Positions 12,346-25,442 of a stretch of DNA of 64,000 bases are shown here, one piece after another (the stretch's first letter is position 1; every line of letters begins with the position of its first letter). The position numbers and the translations under genes were made by a program. The stretch comes from Campylorhamphus procurvoides (lineage: Eukaryota; Chordata; Aves; Passeriformes; Dendrocolaptidae). The stretch covers positions 186,001 to 250,000 of the forward strand of contig WBMV01004464.1 of NCBI GenBank assembly GCA_013396655.1, read 5' to 3'. Below the pieces are notes generated by a model, which searched no databases, was not told the DNA's origin, and saw only the letters and a list, made by a program, of their open reading frames with translations.

Positions 12346-15300
12346 TTTCTGCTGAATCTGGCAAGCTTACTGGCATCAGTGACACTACCTTCATTGTCAG
12401 CGCCCCAAGCCCACAGCTCCTTCAGTCTGACTTTGTGATAAAGCAAGTTCCAGTCCTCAGGACCTCTGAAGAGCTCAGCAGGTGTTTGGTGGGTGGAGTA
12501 CAGCAAGCAGGAGCCCCCTCCCATCTGCCATACTGCAGAGTGCTAAGGAAATCGTTTGCAAATGTCCTCAATTTATAAGTTTAGTCCACCCACCAATCCA
12601 CCTCCTGTTTGGCTCCTCTGGGCTGCTGAGCTCCACCTCTTCTGCCATCCTTCAGCCATGGTGCCAAACATGATGCTGAGACATTGGTGAGTGTCTTGGA
12701 GCATGGAGGACTGGAAGATAAAGGAGAACAACAGAGAACAGGTTTCAGGAAGACCATGTTTGCTTTATCATGTTGGCTGTCACCAACAGTGGGAGCACTT
12801 GCAGATCACGGTGTGTGCTGACAGCCATCTCTTCAAGATCAATGGCATTTGCCTTTCATTCATTTTCAGGTTGCAAAGAAAATGAGCCTGAATACATTTG
12901 TGCATACACATGTACCTACATGCTCTTCCCTTGCTGCCCTCTGCTAAAGGAATAGACGTCACTGATTTTTGTGCCACAAGCCCAGACTGGTAAGAACTGC
13001 ACTTGTGGAGCAGCAGTTTCAGAGTTACAGCCCTTGCTGAGCTCCAAGTGCAGGCTCCAAGCTATGACATGAGCTGGGGTTCACCCCAGTGTATCCAGCA
13101 TGTTTTACACACTGTCACAACTCTCACTCCTTGCAGTGGAGGCATTTCCAGGCTGAAGGACATCTGGGCAGAGACCTCTGGAGATTTGATTTCAGTGGTC
13201 TGGGAAATGACATGATTGACATTTTGCTTTGCATGGACATCAGATGAAATTCAAACCATCACTATTAGATATTCCAGTGACTCTTGCCTCAACCAGCTCA
13301 CTCAGGGGCTGTAAGTGGGGGAGAGAAGAGACTCCCTGAAGTCAGGGGAGAGAAACAGATCATTTGGTACTAGTAAGAATCAGCTATTTCTGGGCTCAAA
13401 GTAACAACACACACAGGGACACAGCTGGAGTCCCAGTCCTTTCTCATGTTTAGGTGCTAAATTATCTCAGCAGCAATTTCATCCCAGGCTCAGTCTCAGG
13501 TCTTCTTTCAAGGGAGAAGGCATCCACCACTACAGCAAGGGTGCTGTAGCATTTGTTTGTACAGTGTAAGATTTTGGGGTCAGCTCCTGCATCAGGATGG
13601 GGAACAACAGTGCCAAAACTACTGCATTTCACCTCCACGTCCCCAGTCTTTATCTCTACATGGGCACAAGAAGCGGGAAGGAGAGCCATGGAGCATGGAC
13701 CACAGCCCAGGAGAAGTCTTTCTTGGTTTCTCCACTTCCAGGGCCCTTCGTTCATTTTACATGACTCTTCAGAGGAAAATATGCTGCAGCTGTTAATTTT
13801 ATTCCCCCCCTCATTTCTTGAGTTTACCCTGAGAATTCATTTAAGACATAACTTAAATATTTGGAGATCAATACATTTCCCTGGGAAGTTTCCTCACAAA
13901 AGACAAGCAACAGGTATGTTTTGTTAGCTTAATTGGAATTGCTCTCTTCCGTACCAATAATCCAGTAATCTGTTTGTCAGTCACAGCCAAACACTGAATT
14001 CTTTGCCCAGATGTCACCAGGGACTCAATAAAGGATAAAACCCAACTGTGGGCACACGGGGCTGTGTACTCAGGGACTTGGATGTGCTCATTTTGCAAAG
14101 AAGCCTGAGGCCAGCAAGGCTCTAATGAACCCTTATGGAGACGCCTTGGTCCTGGGAGCTGTCCACTCACCTGCTGGTCTGAGGGACTGAGCAAGGATGA
14201 CAGAAAAGGAGGGATTGTCAATCCACAGATTTGATATAGCCCTTCTTCTGACCTTTGTTTCAGAGGGAAGGGAGGTTTTGGTGTCATTTTTTGTAACCTG
14301 TGTCTGCTTGATTACAACACAAAAAGGAAATATGCCCATCAGAAACTTCACCTATAGCTTTGGGAGTGGTTCAGATGAAATGTCATGGTTGGTCTGACCT
14401 CTGGCTTTTTCTTACAAGAGGGATTTATCTACTGAATCCAAACTGGAAACCAACTGTATTCCAGTAAGAACCTGATGATGTGATTAAACCTGTAGGATTG
14501 CCATGAGAATGCTTATCTATTGATTTCTAAATTGCCCACCTTTCCTTAATGTAATGCTGGTGCATGGATACCCTGAGAACCCAGAAGCATGCTGAGAGCT
14601 GGAAAAAGGGTATTTATATTTTCCACAGACCTCAAAAAGAAAGTCTGTGTCTGACTCTGGGTTCCTATGGATTTGTTGCATTGGAATTAATTTGCTAAAA
14701 CCTCACATACTTCTCCTACAGGAAACCATCAGCAAACTGCCTGCAGCCAGCCAAACCTTAAATGGAGCTGCCAACAGAAAACAAGCTGAAGACCATGTTT
14801 AGTTGTAGATCCCACGGAAAATCTACTAGTTCTATGCTGTGGCAGAGACCAAATCCAATATCACTACAGTATCAAAGGGAAAAATAGCAAAGGAACACTT
14901 TACATTGAAAGCTGGAACAAAAATATGAGAGAAATGTTATTACATCAGTTTTACAGGTTTCTAGACTAGTGACATTTTTGGCGAGTTATTTCTAATATCC
15001 ACTGTGACAAATGTGCTCAGAAAGTGGGCAAGAGGTGAATGAAGCCAAATCAATCTAAGTGACACATGGAGCCCAAATCCTGGCCTTGGCTACACCAGAG
15101 TAATTTCCAGCTGACCAGTGTTGCTCTCCCTGGCTTCAGACCTGCAAAGCTAAAGGTGGTCCTTTCAGCTGCGCACAAAAAACATCCGAAGCAGCAAGAA
15201 GATGGACCGGCTGGGAGGATGAGATGAAAAGACATGGAGGGCTTCACTGAGGTGAAAGATATGAGCAGGCTGGAGAAGACAATTTCTAGACAAATTTCCA

Positions 15301-16643
15301 CAGCTTGGTTTCTAGAAAAACACAGTTTTGGCACATGCTCTGTGCTCCATCCCTTGCCAGCCCAGCTGGGATTTTAGCAGGCTGATGACAACAATCGCCT
15401 GGGAGAAGGGAGTTATGCCAACATGTACCTCACTGTCTGGACCATAGTCAGGATCCAGGGGAAACAGCAAAAGTGACATGATGAGGTACCAAATCAGTTC
15501 ATTGAAGAGGTCTCAGCCTGAGGTGGAGAAGGGGAGTCACAGATCATGATATCCACACAACCTGCACCAAACCCACCAACTCCTGTGGCAGAAAGGATGG
15601 TTTGGTTCCTCACGGAGGGAAAAATGGAGTAACAAGAGCAGGGAACACTCAGCTGCCCATGGGCTGCACTGTGCCCACATGGAGAGAAAATTGGGCAGAC
15701 TGGACAGGGAAAGGAAAAATCCACGAGTATGAAAAGCCCTGTTGGAAGCTTTCCCTGAGGAATACTCTCCTGAAGGAAAGGTTGAAGTGCTGTTCAGGCA
15801 GTGTCGAGGCTGCTACTGTTTTGACATAGACTCAGGGAGAGTCTAAACCCACAGGAATGTGGGTCTATCCCATGATTTGGTTTCAAGAACGCAGCATGAC
15901 AGCTTCACTCCAGCACTCACCAGAACCATACACTAAGAACAAAATTAGTTTTACCAACAGTGTCAACTGAAATAGAGTCTTTTCCAATCACCTTGCTTCA
16001 TAAAGAAGTCACCAACCCTCAAAGCCCATATAGTTTCTTTTCAGCAAAATGGGTTTTTGGGGAAAGGTGGAAATAATTATGTCTTTAGCCAAACATTTAC
16101 TTTTAGTCAAGGCACCATTTTCCCTTGCTAAAAAAAATGGTTTGAAACACTTCTGCTAAATATCAGCATCAGTCTTGTGAAAAAACAGTGAATGGACCAA
16201 TGTGGTTTAATTTTATTCCAGTTCATCACCTTGCATTTCTCTCCAGTCAGTGTAGGGCAGGATGGGAAAGCTGATGGCAAAGGGTCTCCCTTCTTCCTGC
16301 ATTACCCTTATTCGCTTTTAAAGTGAGTAGCCTTTCACCTTTCCCAGGGACTTTATTCACACCAGTTTAAAATAATAACATAAGCCTAGTGATTACTCAA
16401 CAAAATACCCCCTGGGTACAGGAGGCTCTTGAAACCGCACTGAGTTTCTGAGTCTGCAAATGCCAAGATCTCCCAGAAAACTGGAGGGGTGGTGCAAAGA
16501 GGTCAAAGACACAAAAATCACCCATTCCCATGTGGAGGAACAGATCCTGGCCATACTGTCACCATCAGTTGGGTCACACATGTAATGAAGCAATGCCTTT
16601 TGTGAAAAGAGCTGGGACCATAGATGGTTCCAATAATTATGGA

Positions 16644-17235
16644 GTCATAGAACAGTTTGGGTTGGAAGGGGTCTTAAAAATCACCTAGTTCCAACCCCCC
16701 TGCCATGAGTAGGGACACCTTCCACAAAACCATACTCCAAGCCTCATCCAAGTTGTTCTTGAACACTTTCAGGGATAGGGCATCCACAGCTTCTCTGGAT
16801 AACCTGGTCCAGTGCCTCACTACCCTCTGAGTGAAGAATTTCTTCCTAACATCTGACCTAAATCTCTCCCCTTTCAGTTTAAAGCCATTTCCTCCTGCCC
16901 TATCACTATCTGCCCATGTGAACATCACTCTCCCGCTTTTTTGTAAGCCCCATTTAAGTACTGAAAGACTTCCCTGGAGCCTTCTCTTCTCCAGGCTGAG
17001 CAACCCCAGCTCTCTCAGCTTGTCTTCACAGCAAAGGTGCCTCAACCCTCTGAGCATCTTCATGTCCCTCCTCTGGACTCACTCCAACAGGTCCACATCC
17101 TTCTTATGCTGGGGATCCCCATCCTCCATGTGGGGTCTCACAACGAAAAGATGGGAAGAATCACCTCCCTCAACCTGCTGGTCACACTTCTTTGGCTGCA
17201 GCCCAGGATGCACTTGGCTTTCTGGGCTGCATTTT
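16644..17235 (-). mobile_element. CR1 LINE, 5'-truncated, minus strand
   Basis: The 3' end lies at the left edge (CATAGAACAGTTTGGGTTGG), and the element runs right to where CR1 similarity stops at GCCCAGAAAGCC (minus strand). The minus-strand frame at 16674-17063 keeps about 130 open codons of the ORF2 C-terminal region, with recognisable blocks LRELGLLSLEKRRLQGSL, RKKFFTQRVVRHWTRL and AVDALSLKVFKNNLDEA. CR1 ORF2 encodes endonuclease and reverse transcriptase; only the distal tail is present, so the copy was dead on arrival, as is usual for 5'-truncated LINE insertions. The open frame suggests a comparatively young copy for this window. Confidence 0.95.
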
Positions 17236-19015
17236 AACCCACAGGGACATACAAGACAGGGGGAAAACAAGTGGCCACAAGTATTTTTAATGAGCAAGCA
17301 AGAGCAGGGATAGGAACCTCCCAGCCCTTATGCTGGGCAGGAGGGGTTTATTTAATCTATCCAGCCCCCTCTGCTGACCCCGGATCATTTCCTCCTTCAA
17401 CAGCTGCAGCTATGGGGACAGTGGAGCACAGAGACATACAGCTGTCCCTTGCTGATTGCCACACATCCCTGTCAAGGCTTGCTGGATCCAGCTCCTCAAG
17501 CCTCTTCTCAAACCCCAGTCCTTGTGAGCTGTTCTGAACAATTTGAAAATTTTCTTTTTTTTTTTTCTTACCTCAACCACATCAGCTTGGAGAAATAAAA
17601 GATGCAGCTGCTCCTTGCAAACTTTGCCTGTTTTAGGGCTTTCAAATGGCAAAGTCAGGGTGTGATGGTGGAAATACACAGCATTTTGAAGTATATTTGG
17701 TATTTTTCGTATTGCACACGAACATGTTTTTCCTTGACCAGCACATCACTTCTCTGAGATGGTTCCAGCACAAGCTGCTCTTGGTCTGTACACCCAACAT
17801 GTAAAGAGGAATGAAAGTTTTTGCAGAATGCAGCTGTCATGAAGCTCTTTCGGAGTTAAATCTCCAGTCTAAGGCTTACAGTCCTGCCTGAGGGGAAGGG
17901 TTTGGGTTATCTGCCTCAGTTTTTAGTATTTGGGGGAAAAGAGGGTTGTTTCTGCCAATCAGCTGAAGGGGATTTCAGAAGAGGAGGACTCTCACAGGGA
18001 GGACTTTTTCCATGGTGAGATTTGCACAGCTGGAATCTGAGCAGAATGAACCTACAGACTGACCAAACACAAATGAGCCTTTTAAAAGGTGTATGTCAGA
18101 TTTGTTAACACGGGTCCACAAAGACCTGGCTGCAGTTGTGAGGACAAAGGCTTTTAAAGAAGATGCATCCTCAAACTGGGCTCAATTCCCCAGTACAAAT
18201 GGGACCAGAACAAGGGCACTAACTGCATTTCTCCTTTATTTTTTGTCCTGTTTAATTTGACCCTATGCATAGCCTAGTTTCCTGGCCTGGCTCTATATAA
18301 ATGACAACTTCATAAAGTTGAACTGGTCTTTTTCTAATGTGGAATTTTATTTTTGGGTTTGTCTTTTATTTTGGACACAAAAAGTTCAGTATTAGACATA
18401 ATCACTTTTTGGCATGCTATATAAATATGCATTTTGTTAGATTGATTTGCTCTGTGTAATGGCCTAAAAGGAATAAAGTTCTGCTATTCACCATTGTCAA
18501 AGCAATACCTCAGACTCCTAATCAAATCTGTTTCTGCAAAGGTAGGAAAAAAATAATAACCCTGCTATAATTACCTTGCCTGGAGCCACTACTCTGTCAC
18601 CACAAAACTGAGTTTTTCTGTGCTGTGTAGGGACTGAACTGATACATACATTTTTTTCCTAATTTATAGTTACTTTCTTGATGGCACAGCATTTTCTCCC
18701 AAGGGACATCACAAGGTGGTCGGGTTACAGAGAGTTAGATCTCAGTGCTGTTAGAGGAAAAGCACAACTGTCTCAATGGACACAGGCTAAAAGTGGAGGA
18801 GTGCAGGATTAGAGAACCACAAAGTGCCTAAAACTGCAGCCACATCCATATTAATGGTCCTCACAGCAAACTTAAACCATGTCATGTTCAGACCACTGAA
18901 TTTGGGGGAAAAAATCAGTTTCATCACTCTTCAGCTACTTTGTACTTGCTGTCAGTAACAGACCCATTTCTGCAGTCAGTTCTATCCTGACAGATTCCAT
19001 GCTGATGCTTTGGGA
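17236..19015. other. Non-coding sequence, no gene recognised
   Basis: A TTTTTTTTTT run near 17550-17565 and an AT-rich stretch with ATGCAT motifs (about 18240-18480) are the only notable features. The latter could be regulatory, but I see no specific support. Confidence 0.55.
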
Positions 19016-19110
19016 TGTGGGCAGGAGGTTTGACTAGACGATCTAGTTGGGGGGCTGGAACTAGAGGATCTTTAAGGTCCCTTCCAACCCAAACCATTCT
19101 CTGATTCTGT
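19016..19110 (+). mobile_element. CR1 LINE 3' tail, plus strand
   Basis: A short terminal piece of CR1: TTGACTAGACGATCTAGTTG is followed by GGATCTTTAAGGTCCC, CTTCCAACCCAAACCATTCT and one octamer-like CTGATTCTG at the end. Only the last ~95 bases of the element are present. The 'tggactagatgatct' segment appears partly duplicated within it. Confidence 0.85.
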
Positions 19111-19888
19111 CTCCAGAGATCCCCTCTCCCAGCCCGTTTCTCAATGGTTGTGTGTGGATCAGCTCTTTCCTCTGACACCAGCAATACTTCAGCCATTCAT
19201 TACCAAATAAAATACCTGACTGGAAGGGATCACTGGACTCAGGAAAAAAAAAAACAAACTATTTTCATACCAGATATTTTGAAGTATTAAAAGAAATAAA
19301 ACTACTAATTTTCATAATTGTACTGACTCTTGATTTATACACTTTTTTTTGGCCAAAGGTATGCTCAAGGTCTCATGCAGACAACATGCTATCAATGCAG
19401 ACAGCCTGGAGCATTTCAAGGAAAAGTAAGCATAGAGAAATGAGATTTTTTTTTCAGAGATTTGTGTTGTCAAGGCTTCTGTTTGCATTTTCATAGAGAA
19501 ACAGTCTAAATTTATCTTCACACATAAGACAACACTTGGGGTCAAGAGACCAATGTCTGGATCTATTTTGATTTTTTTTATTATTTTGAAGACCATGGCA
19601 GTAAACATATGCCTGACCTGCCACTCTGTTCCATTCTTTCCCAGTTCTCCAAGAAACATGGAGTGTTTCTAAATTAGATTATTAATTAGTGAGCCAGCCT
19701 CAGAGGACACTGCATAAAACCAACTGTACTGGTTGTATCAACAGCACTGTCTCTTCCAGGAAGAGTATAGAAAAGCAGATTTTGCTCATGACCCTGCTGA
19801 ATAGCAACAGTCAGCTGTTTTACCTTACCTTTCTAATTCTTCCTTCCAAACAAAAACCGGTTCCTTTTATTTCTCATCAACTTCATAC

Positions 19889-19929
19889 ATGTCCCCCTTT
19901 CACAACCAAACCATCCTGTGATTCTATGA
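19889..19929 (+). mobile_element. Very short CR1 3' tip
   Basis: CACAACCAAACCATCCTGTG followed by ATTCTATGAA matches the last ~40 bases of CR1 (CCAACCCAAACCATTCTGTGATTCTATGA) with few differences. So short a fragment is either an extreme 5' truncation or the remains of a longer, decayed copy. Confidence 0.5.
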
Positions 19930-21590
19930 AGAAGGCACCTAAGATAAAGGCAGCAACAGAACGTGTCCATGAGCAACAGATGAGCTAAGCCAAGCCCTGG
20001 GTACCTGCAGTCCTGTCCAAAAGAAAAACTGAAATGAGAAGAAAATATTTTGGAAGGCTTTCCTTAGAGTATGTCTCTGAACAATTTCCCATTCACTAAA
20101 GCCACTCTGTCTGCAGGATGTGGAAGCAGTGGAGGCCATATGGGTAGGTATTAGCACCACTGAATATCTTCCCCAAACTGTCACAAAGCTTCCCAAAACA
20201 ACTTTGTGTTGCTGTTAAGGCAGGGTATTTCCAAAATACTGCAACCCCCAGCATGGAGGGATATGGGGTAAGTGAAGTTTTGATTTTAATCTCAGATGAA
20301 GTATTTCTGCAGGGAAAAATAGTTAGTAAACTGACCAAAACCACTTCTTATTGCTAACAGGAGGTAAAGGGGAGGAGGAAATGATGACCAAGCTGCTGGC
20401 TTGGATACTTGCAGGGAGGCTGAAAATGTCCTTACAAGCCCTGGCACTTCTCTGCAGTCCAGCTATTGGGACTGGGAGGAGGAAAGGAACGTGTGTGAAT
20501 GACCATGAAACTTATCACACAAGCAGAACTCAGTGTTCCTGCCCATTTCCAAAGGGGTGAGAGGAGCCAGCCGGGAAACAGAGCGAGACTTTAAAAACAC
20601 ACAAACCAAATTTGATTAACTGGAGAGGAGGAAGAACTGCAAGTTAGTCTCACTTTGAGGGTTTTATAGTAACACACAAAGCCACATTTGTATTTAGGCT
20701 CCCAAGCTTAAAGCAGTTGTGGGAAGGAAGAGTAGGCTCTTTTCATTAAAAGTATTTCTTAAAGCTTTATTTTAAAGAAGCCTTACTGCTTTTCAAAACA
20801 CAGTTCTGACAGCGTGGTCTGCAGGTAGAGAGGAGATCACATTATTGGCATGATGGGGATGGAAGGATAGAAGACACTGGACATACATAGAACACTGCAA
20901 GAACACATTGGCAGAGGAAAGGGTCTGTAATGCGCGTGGACGAGCTTTTTGGACACCTTAGCGCTGAAGCAAGATGAACCCTTGTGCACCATGCAATGAA
21001 GAGCCATAAAACCAACTCTGCTAGTATCCAGGCTGCTGAGATGCCCTTGGTCACCAGTAAATGAGTGTTCATTGGGTGATTCACACCACTGCTTAGACGA
21101 GCAAGGTGTTAAGGCCACAGTCTACACTTATTCTTTTGAATGTTAAGGGGGCACAACCAAGAAGCACCAGCCCCATGAGTGTTTCCTACACTTGTGACTG
21201 CACAACATCCCTCGCACTATGCAGTCAGGCATCCCCCACACAACTGAAAACAGCCTTTGTTCCTTTCTCAAGGAGCACATGTTCCACCAGAGCAGTCCAC
21301 AGCTTTGCATTCTCATGGTTGCTGCACGTGGTCTCCCATACTGTACCCTGGGCAAAATGCACATTGGGCCAGGCCCATGTCCCCTCCCTCCTGCACCCAG
21401 ACCACTGTCCCAACAGCAGGTCTGACCTTTGGATGAGAAAGCGAGGGTCCTGCTTGCACCACACTTTTCAAAGAGCACATTAACCCTGATTGTCTTGGCT
21501 AACTCTCTGGAATTTCCTTCCTTGCCCCGGAGACAGAGCATTCTGTGGAAATGAAAATTAATACTTACAGGCAACTTGAGTTTGGGTGTG

Positions 21591-21611
21591 TTTTCAATTA
21601 TATATTGAAAA
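21591..21611. repeat. Perfect AT-rich inverted repeat, 8-base arms
   Basis: TTTTCAAT (21591-21598) and ATTGAAAA (21604-21611) are reverse complements with a 5-base spacer. The run of A continues beyond the right arm. It lies at the edge of an AT-rich stretch that also contains TTTTAATTGTAAATTTATTT and GGAATTAATCACC. It could be a dimeric binding site or simple A/T composition. Confidence 0.6.
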
Positions 21612-22649
21612 AAAAAAGAGAGGCTGGAAATTCAGTGGCTGTTACAAATAAGCCCATTTTAATTGTAAATTTATTTAGCAGGAGGTGGAATTAATCACCT
21701 AAAAGAGAGCAGGGGGAGAGCCCCAAAGTTACACACAACACAAGGAGAGTGCGAATCACACAGTTGGCATGAGATCCCATTTCATATTTGTTAAGTGCAA
21801 GGGTTTTAAGATCCTGAATATCTCACTGTTCTTTCCCTCCTGTTCTCCAGGGGGAGAACAAATGCAAATGGTGTCGTGTTTGAAGGGGCTAAAAGGGCAC
21901 CCTGTAATAATCCACTGCGTGAAACCCCATGGATTCATCAAGGAGGGAAGGTGTAAGAGCCCTCAGGAAGCCTGCAATAGCCTCTGTGTACACATAACAC
22001 CTCCAAAGGAATTTTCTGCAGCTATTCAAGAACAGACCCAGGTCTATTCACCCCAGCTTCACCCCATAGCTCACTTGCACATGCCTTAGGCAGCACAACA
22101 GAGGGCTGCAACACACCAAAATAACCCCAGCGAGATAGAAAATAGGCTCTGTTGTTTCTCCTATGGTGCTAATGTTGAGGTTTGACAGGCAAGGGGAAAG
22201 ATAGTCCTTCCACAGCGTGTACCCCACAGCACAGGGTAGCAAGAGCACAACAAGCCCCCAACTGCAGCTTGTTACATTATGCCATTTCCACACACCACAC
22301 TCTGACAGCTCCTTCTCCACCCCAGGCAGGGATATGAGAGGCCAGGAAAGACCCCAGCACCCACCATTCTCCAGCACAGCAAGCTCAGAGGCTGCATCCA
22401 ATGCAGCCAATTCCCAACAAACATGGCCATGGCATAGCAGGATGCATGCAGGATGAAGAACCCACTTGTGAAGTGGCAGCTGAGATGTGGGTCAGCTCCA
22501 ACAGGTTTTCCATACCCCTTTGCCTTGAAGCCTGTGAATTAACTCAGTATGGGCAACCTTGACTTAATTTAAGATTCCTGGTCCATAAACATTCAAGCTT
22601 TAGCTGTACAAATAGAGGATATATATTCCATGTTTCCAGCAAATGCTTG

Positions 22650-22826
22650 TCACCTTTCACCTCAGTAATCACTGAATCCTTCTACTGTTGATGAATTTGT
22701 TCAGCTCCTCCTTGAACCATTTGCTGCCTCTACCCAAAAAAACTCTAACACCTGTTTTGAACTGGTCTTCTACTAGTTTGCCCTCTAGTTTACATATTAA
22801 GAGATTTGGTGAAGAACAGAATAAGC
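22650..22826 (-). mobile_element. Possible ancient CR1/L3-like fragment
   Basis: On the plus strand, the order GATGAATTTGTTCAGCTCCT, CTTGAACCATTTGC, TGTTTTGAACTGGTC, TTCTACTAGTTTGCCCTCTA follows the antisense of an old amniote CR1/L3-type repeat. Divergence is high, so the call is tentative. A younger CR1 copy begins within about five bases of its right edge. Confidence 0.35.
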
Positions 22827-22830
22827 AAAT

Positions 22831-23565
22831 CAATCACTAAGGCTAGAAAGGACCACAGTGGGTCATCTGGTCCAACCTCACTGCTCAAGCAGGGTCATTC
22901 CAAAGCACATGGCATAAGATTGCATCCAGGTGGTTCTTGAATACCTTCAATGAAGGAGACTCCACAACCTCTCTGGGCAGTCTGTTCTTGTGTGTGGTCA
23001 CTCACACGGTAAAGAAGTTCTTCCTCATATTCAGGTGGAACTTTTTGTGCATCAGTTTCTGCCCATTCCCTCTCATCCTATTGCTTGGCTCCATCCTCTT
23101 GATACCTCCCTGCAGATACTGATAGACATTTTGGAGGTCCCCTCTCAGTCATCTCTTCTCAAGGTGAACAGGCCAAACTCCCCCAGCCTGTCCTCATAAG
23201 AGGTGCTCTAATCCTTTAATCATCTTTATAGCCTTCCCTGGGACCTGCTCCAGGAGTTCCATGTCTCTTGTACTGAGGAGCCCAGGACTGGACACAGCAC
23301 TGCTGATACAGCCTTACTGGGGCTGATAAGAGAGGCTGAATCACCTCCCTTGTTTTTCCCAATACACCCCAGGATACCATTGGGCTTCTCAGCCACAAGG
23401 GCACTGCTGGCTCATGGACAGCTTGCTGTCCACCAGGACCTCCAGGTCCTTATCTGCAGAGCTGCTTCCCAGCAGGTGTTCCCCAGCCTCTACTGGTGCC
23501 TGGAGTTATTCTTCCCCAGATGCAGGATCCTGCATTTGCCTTTGTTGAACTTCAAACAGTTCAGT
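22831..23565 (-). mobile_element. CR1 LINE, 5'-truncated, minus strand
   Basis: The 3' end at the left reads AATCACTAAGGCTAGAAAGG, then GGTCATCTGGTCCAACCTCA. It continues through the standard antisense blocks: CCACAACCTCTCTGGGCAG, AAGAAGTTCTTCCTCATATT, CAAACTCCCCCAGCCTGTCC, GGACCTCCAGGTCCTTATCT, and CCCCAGATGCAGGATCCTGC. Similarity fades after TTGTTGAACTTCAAACAGTT near 23565. The 3' end differs from the 16644 copy, so it is a different CR1 subfamily. The coding frame is broken throughout. Confidence 0.92.
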
Positions 23566-24837
23566 TTATCCATTACCAAGAAGCTTTTGAAAACTTGAAT
23601 TGCACTCTACAACAGGTACCCTCCTTTGAGGGTGTTGCTTGTAGTATTGCCCTTTTCTGCAATGACTCAGTTCAGGGATCCCAGTCTCTGACCCAGAGGA
23701 GAGGGATCAACAGGCCACTTAGTCACCTCCAGGGAGCAATCTGTATATAACACTTAACTCCCTGGTTAGCCTAATTTTTTTTTTTAATTATTACTATTGC
23801 AGACTGGCTCTGTATAACGTACTGAGAACAGTGTGTTGCACAAGTTATTGTAGGAACTGAATTTTGAAACTGCTACATGCAAGAACAGATATCAGCTGTG
23901 ACCGTGAGAAAAACCCCGGGTCTCATCCAACTGACCACAGCTCACATGTAGAGTATGTGCAATCACTCAATTTGACTCTTGGAAAACACACACATCTCTC
24001 AGTCACAGGGTTTATCTTACAGGGGAAAAAATAAATCTCTTTTCAATGCACAAGTAAGACTGAGAGTCATTAATCCATCAGTTTGGCAATCAAGCCAGAA
24101 ATATTTTGTTTGTGTGGGTTGAAGCTCTAATTTTATCTAGGTTTCCTTAAAAAACAAGCAAGATATTGATCCCCCAAAATGAGGCATGGAAAGCCTCACA
24201 CAAAGGCATTCACTTCGTTTTCATAACTGCAAAACTGATCCTCTAAAACACTTTCTAGGAAACACTCTGTGAGCCCTGAAGCATTTCCCAAGAGCAATGA
24301 GCTGAGCAGTTTGTGACAGAGGAAAAGCTCCTGCTGCCCAGGATCTGCCAGACAGTCCGCTAGATCACAGCCCTTCAAGGAACAGTTCTAATGACACCCT
24401 CCACACCAGGGAAATAACATTTTCCCCACTGCACAAGAGAGAGACTTTAGACCCCCCCAGAAGGACACGTCAGTAAAATAAGGTCACCAACACACAATTC
24501 TTGGTAGCACCATCACTGCTGGGCATGAATCCCCCACCACAGGAGAGGGGGCAGGAGCCTGCAAGGAAGACAGGCAGCAAAGAAAGAAGAAAGTAAGGGA
24601 AAGGCAGCAATTACAGTGTCATTGTGCAGCTGCTGGAAAGGCAGATGGACAGAAGGTGGTATATGCTACAGAATGATAGGTTACAGCATTGCAATACGAT
24701 AACAAATCCCTGCACCATGAAGACACAGGCTGCATTCAGAGATTAAACTTGGTTCTCTATCTAGGACTCCAGCAGTCTGATACTTTTAATACAAACTCAC
24801 TTTCTGAATAAAGGAAGCTTTCAATCATCCATCTGCC
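23566..24837. other. Non-coding sequence, no gene recognised
   Basis: Nothing identifiable beyond the fading end of the preceding CR1. A T-run occurs near 23777-23787. Confidence 0.5.
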
Positions 24838-25016
24838 TTGATGGACAGTATGCCCAGGGAAGTAGTGTAATCTCTGTCCCTGGAAGTATTCAAAAAACAG
24901 GTAGATGTGGTGCTTAGGGACATGGTTTCATGGTGGATCTGTCAGTGTTAGGTTAATGGTTGGACTCAATGATCTTAGAGGTCTTTTCTGACCTTAATGA
25001 TTCCACAATTCTATAA
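24838..25016 (+). mobile_element. CR1 LINE 3' end, plus strand
   Basis: Recognisable terminal blocks in order: TCCCTGGAAGTATTCAAAAA, GACATGGTTTCATGGTGGAT, TTAGGTTAATGGTTGGACTC, AATGATCTTAGAGGTCTTTT, then CTTAATGATTCCACAATTCT at the terminus. This is the 'trophy' end of the CR1 subfamily with TTAATGATTC rather than AACCATTCTG, so it came from a different source than the copy at 25443. Confidence 0.9.
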
Positions 25017-25442
25017 TGGTATACACAGTACATACATATTATAGAGCTGGTTGACTGATAACTCTCATATTGATAGACAGAATCAGATGGACGGAAGTGA
25101 TCTCTAAAGTTCAAGTGTTCAAATTATTTGGCTTAAACATGAGATCTGGGAGGAAAAAAGTAAGCTTACAGTTTTTGAGGGATGGACAAGCAATTTCTGA
25201 AAGCAGTGTCTGGCGACACTTCCCAATGACACATGTGGGGCTTCCTCTTCCCCTAGAGATGTCCATGAAACTTTCCTACCCCTTATCCCTTCACCCTCTC
25301 CATACACCATCATTTCAGGGCCAGCATGGCTGCAAACAAGCTCAACCTCGAACTACTGGCAGTGATGCAACAGTGATTGTATTTGGCCTGTCAAACCAGG
25401 TTAAAATGATTCCCTTACAGTTTCTTCAGAGCAGCAGGCTGG

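Larger units (their letters stand above)
10576..16643. other. Non-coding sequence with two candidate regulatory stretches
   Basis: No gene was recognised. Two sub-regions stand out and are listed separately: a small CpG cluster with a good splice-donor match (11265-11410), and an AT-rich stretch with homeodomain-type motifs (12160-12345). The rest shows only short frames and no identifiable transposon. Confidence 0.6.
19111..22649. other. Non-coding sequence, mostly unique
   Basis: Contains one very short CR1 tail (19889-19929) and an AT-rich perfect inverted repeat (21591-21611). No gene was recognised; the frames at 21106-21574 on both strands are unremarkable and overlap each other, which is typical of stop-poor non-coding sequence. 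Confidence 0.55.

Noticed and set aside
16831..17313. 160-codon plus-strand frame
   Set aside because: Antisense of the CR1 ORF2 tail; the sense frame on the minus strand is the meaningful one.
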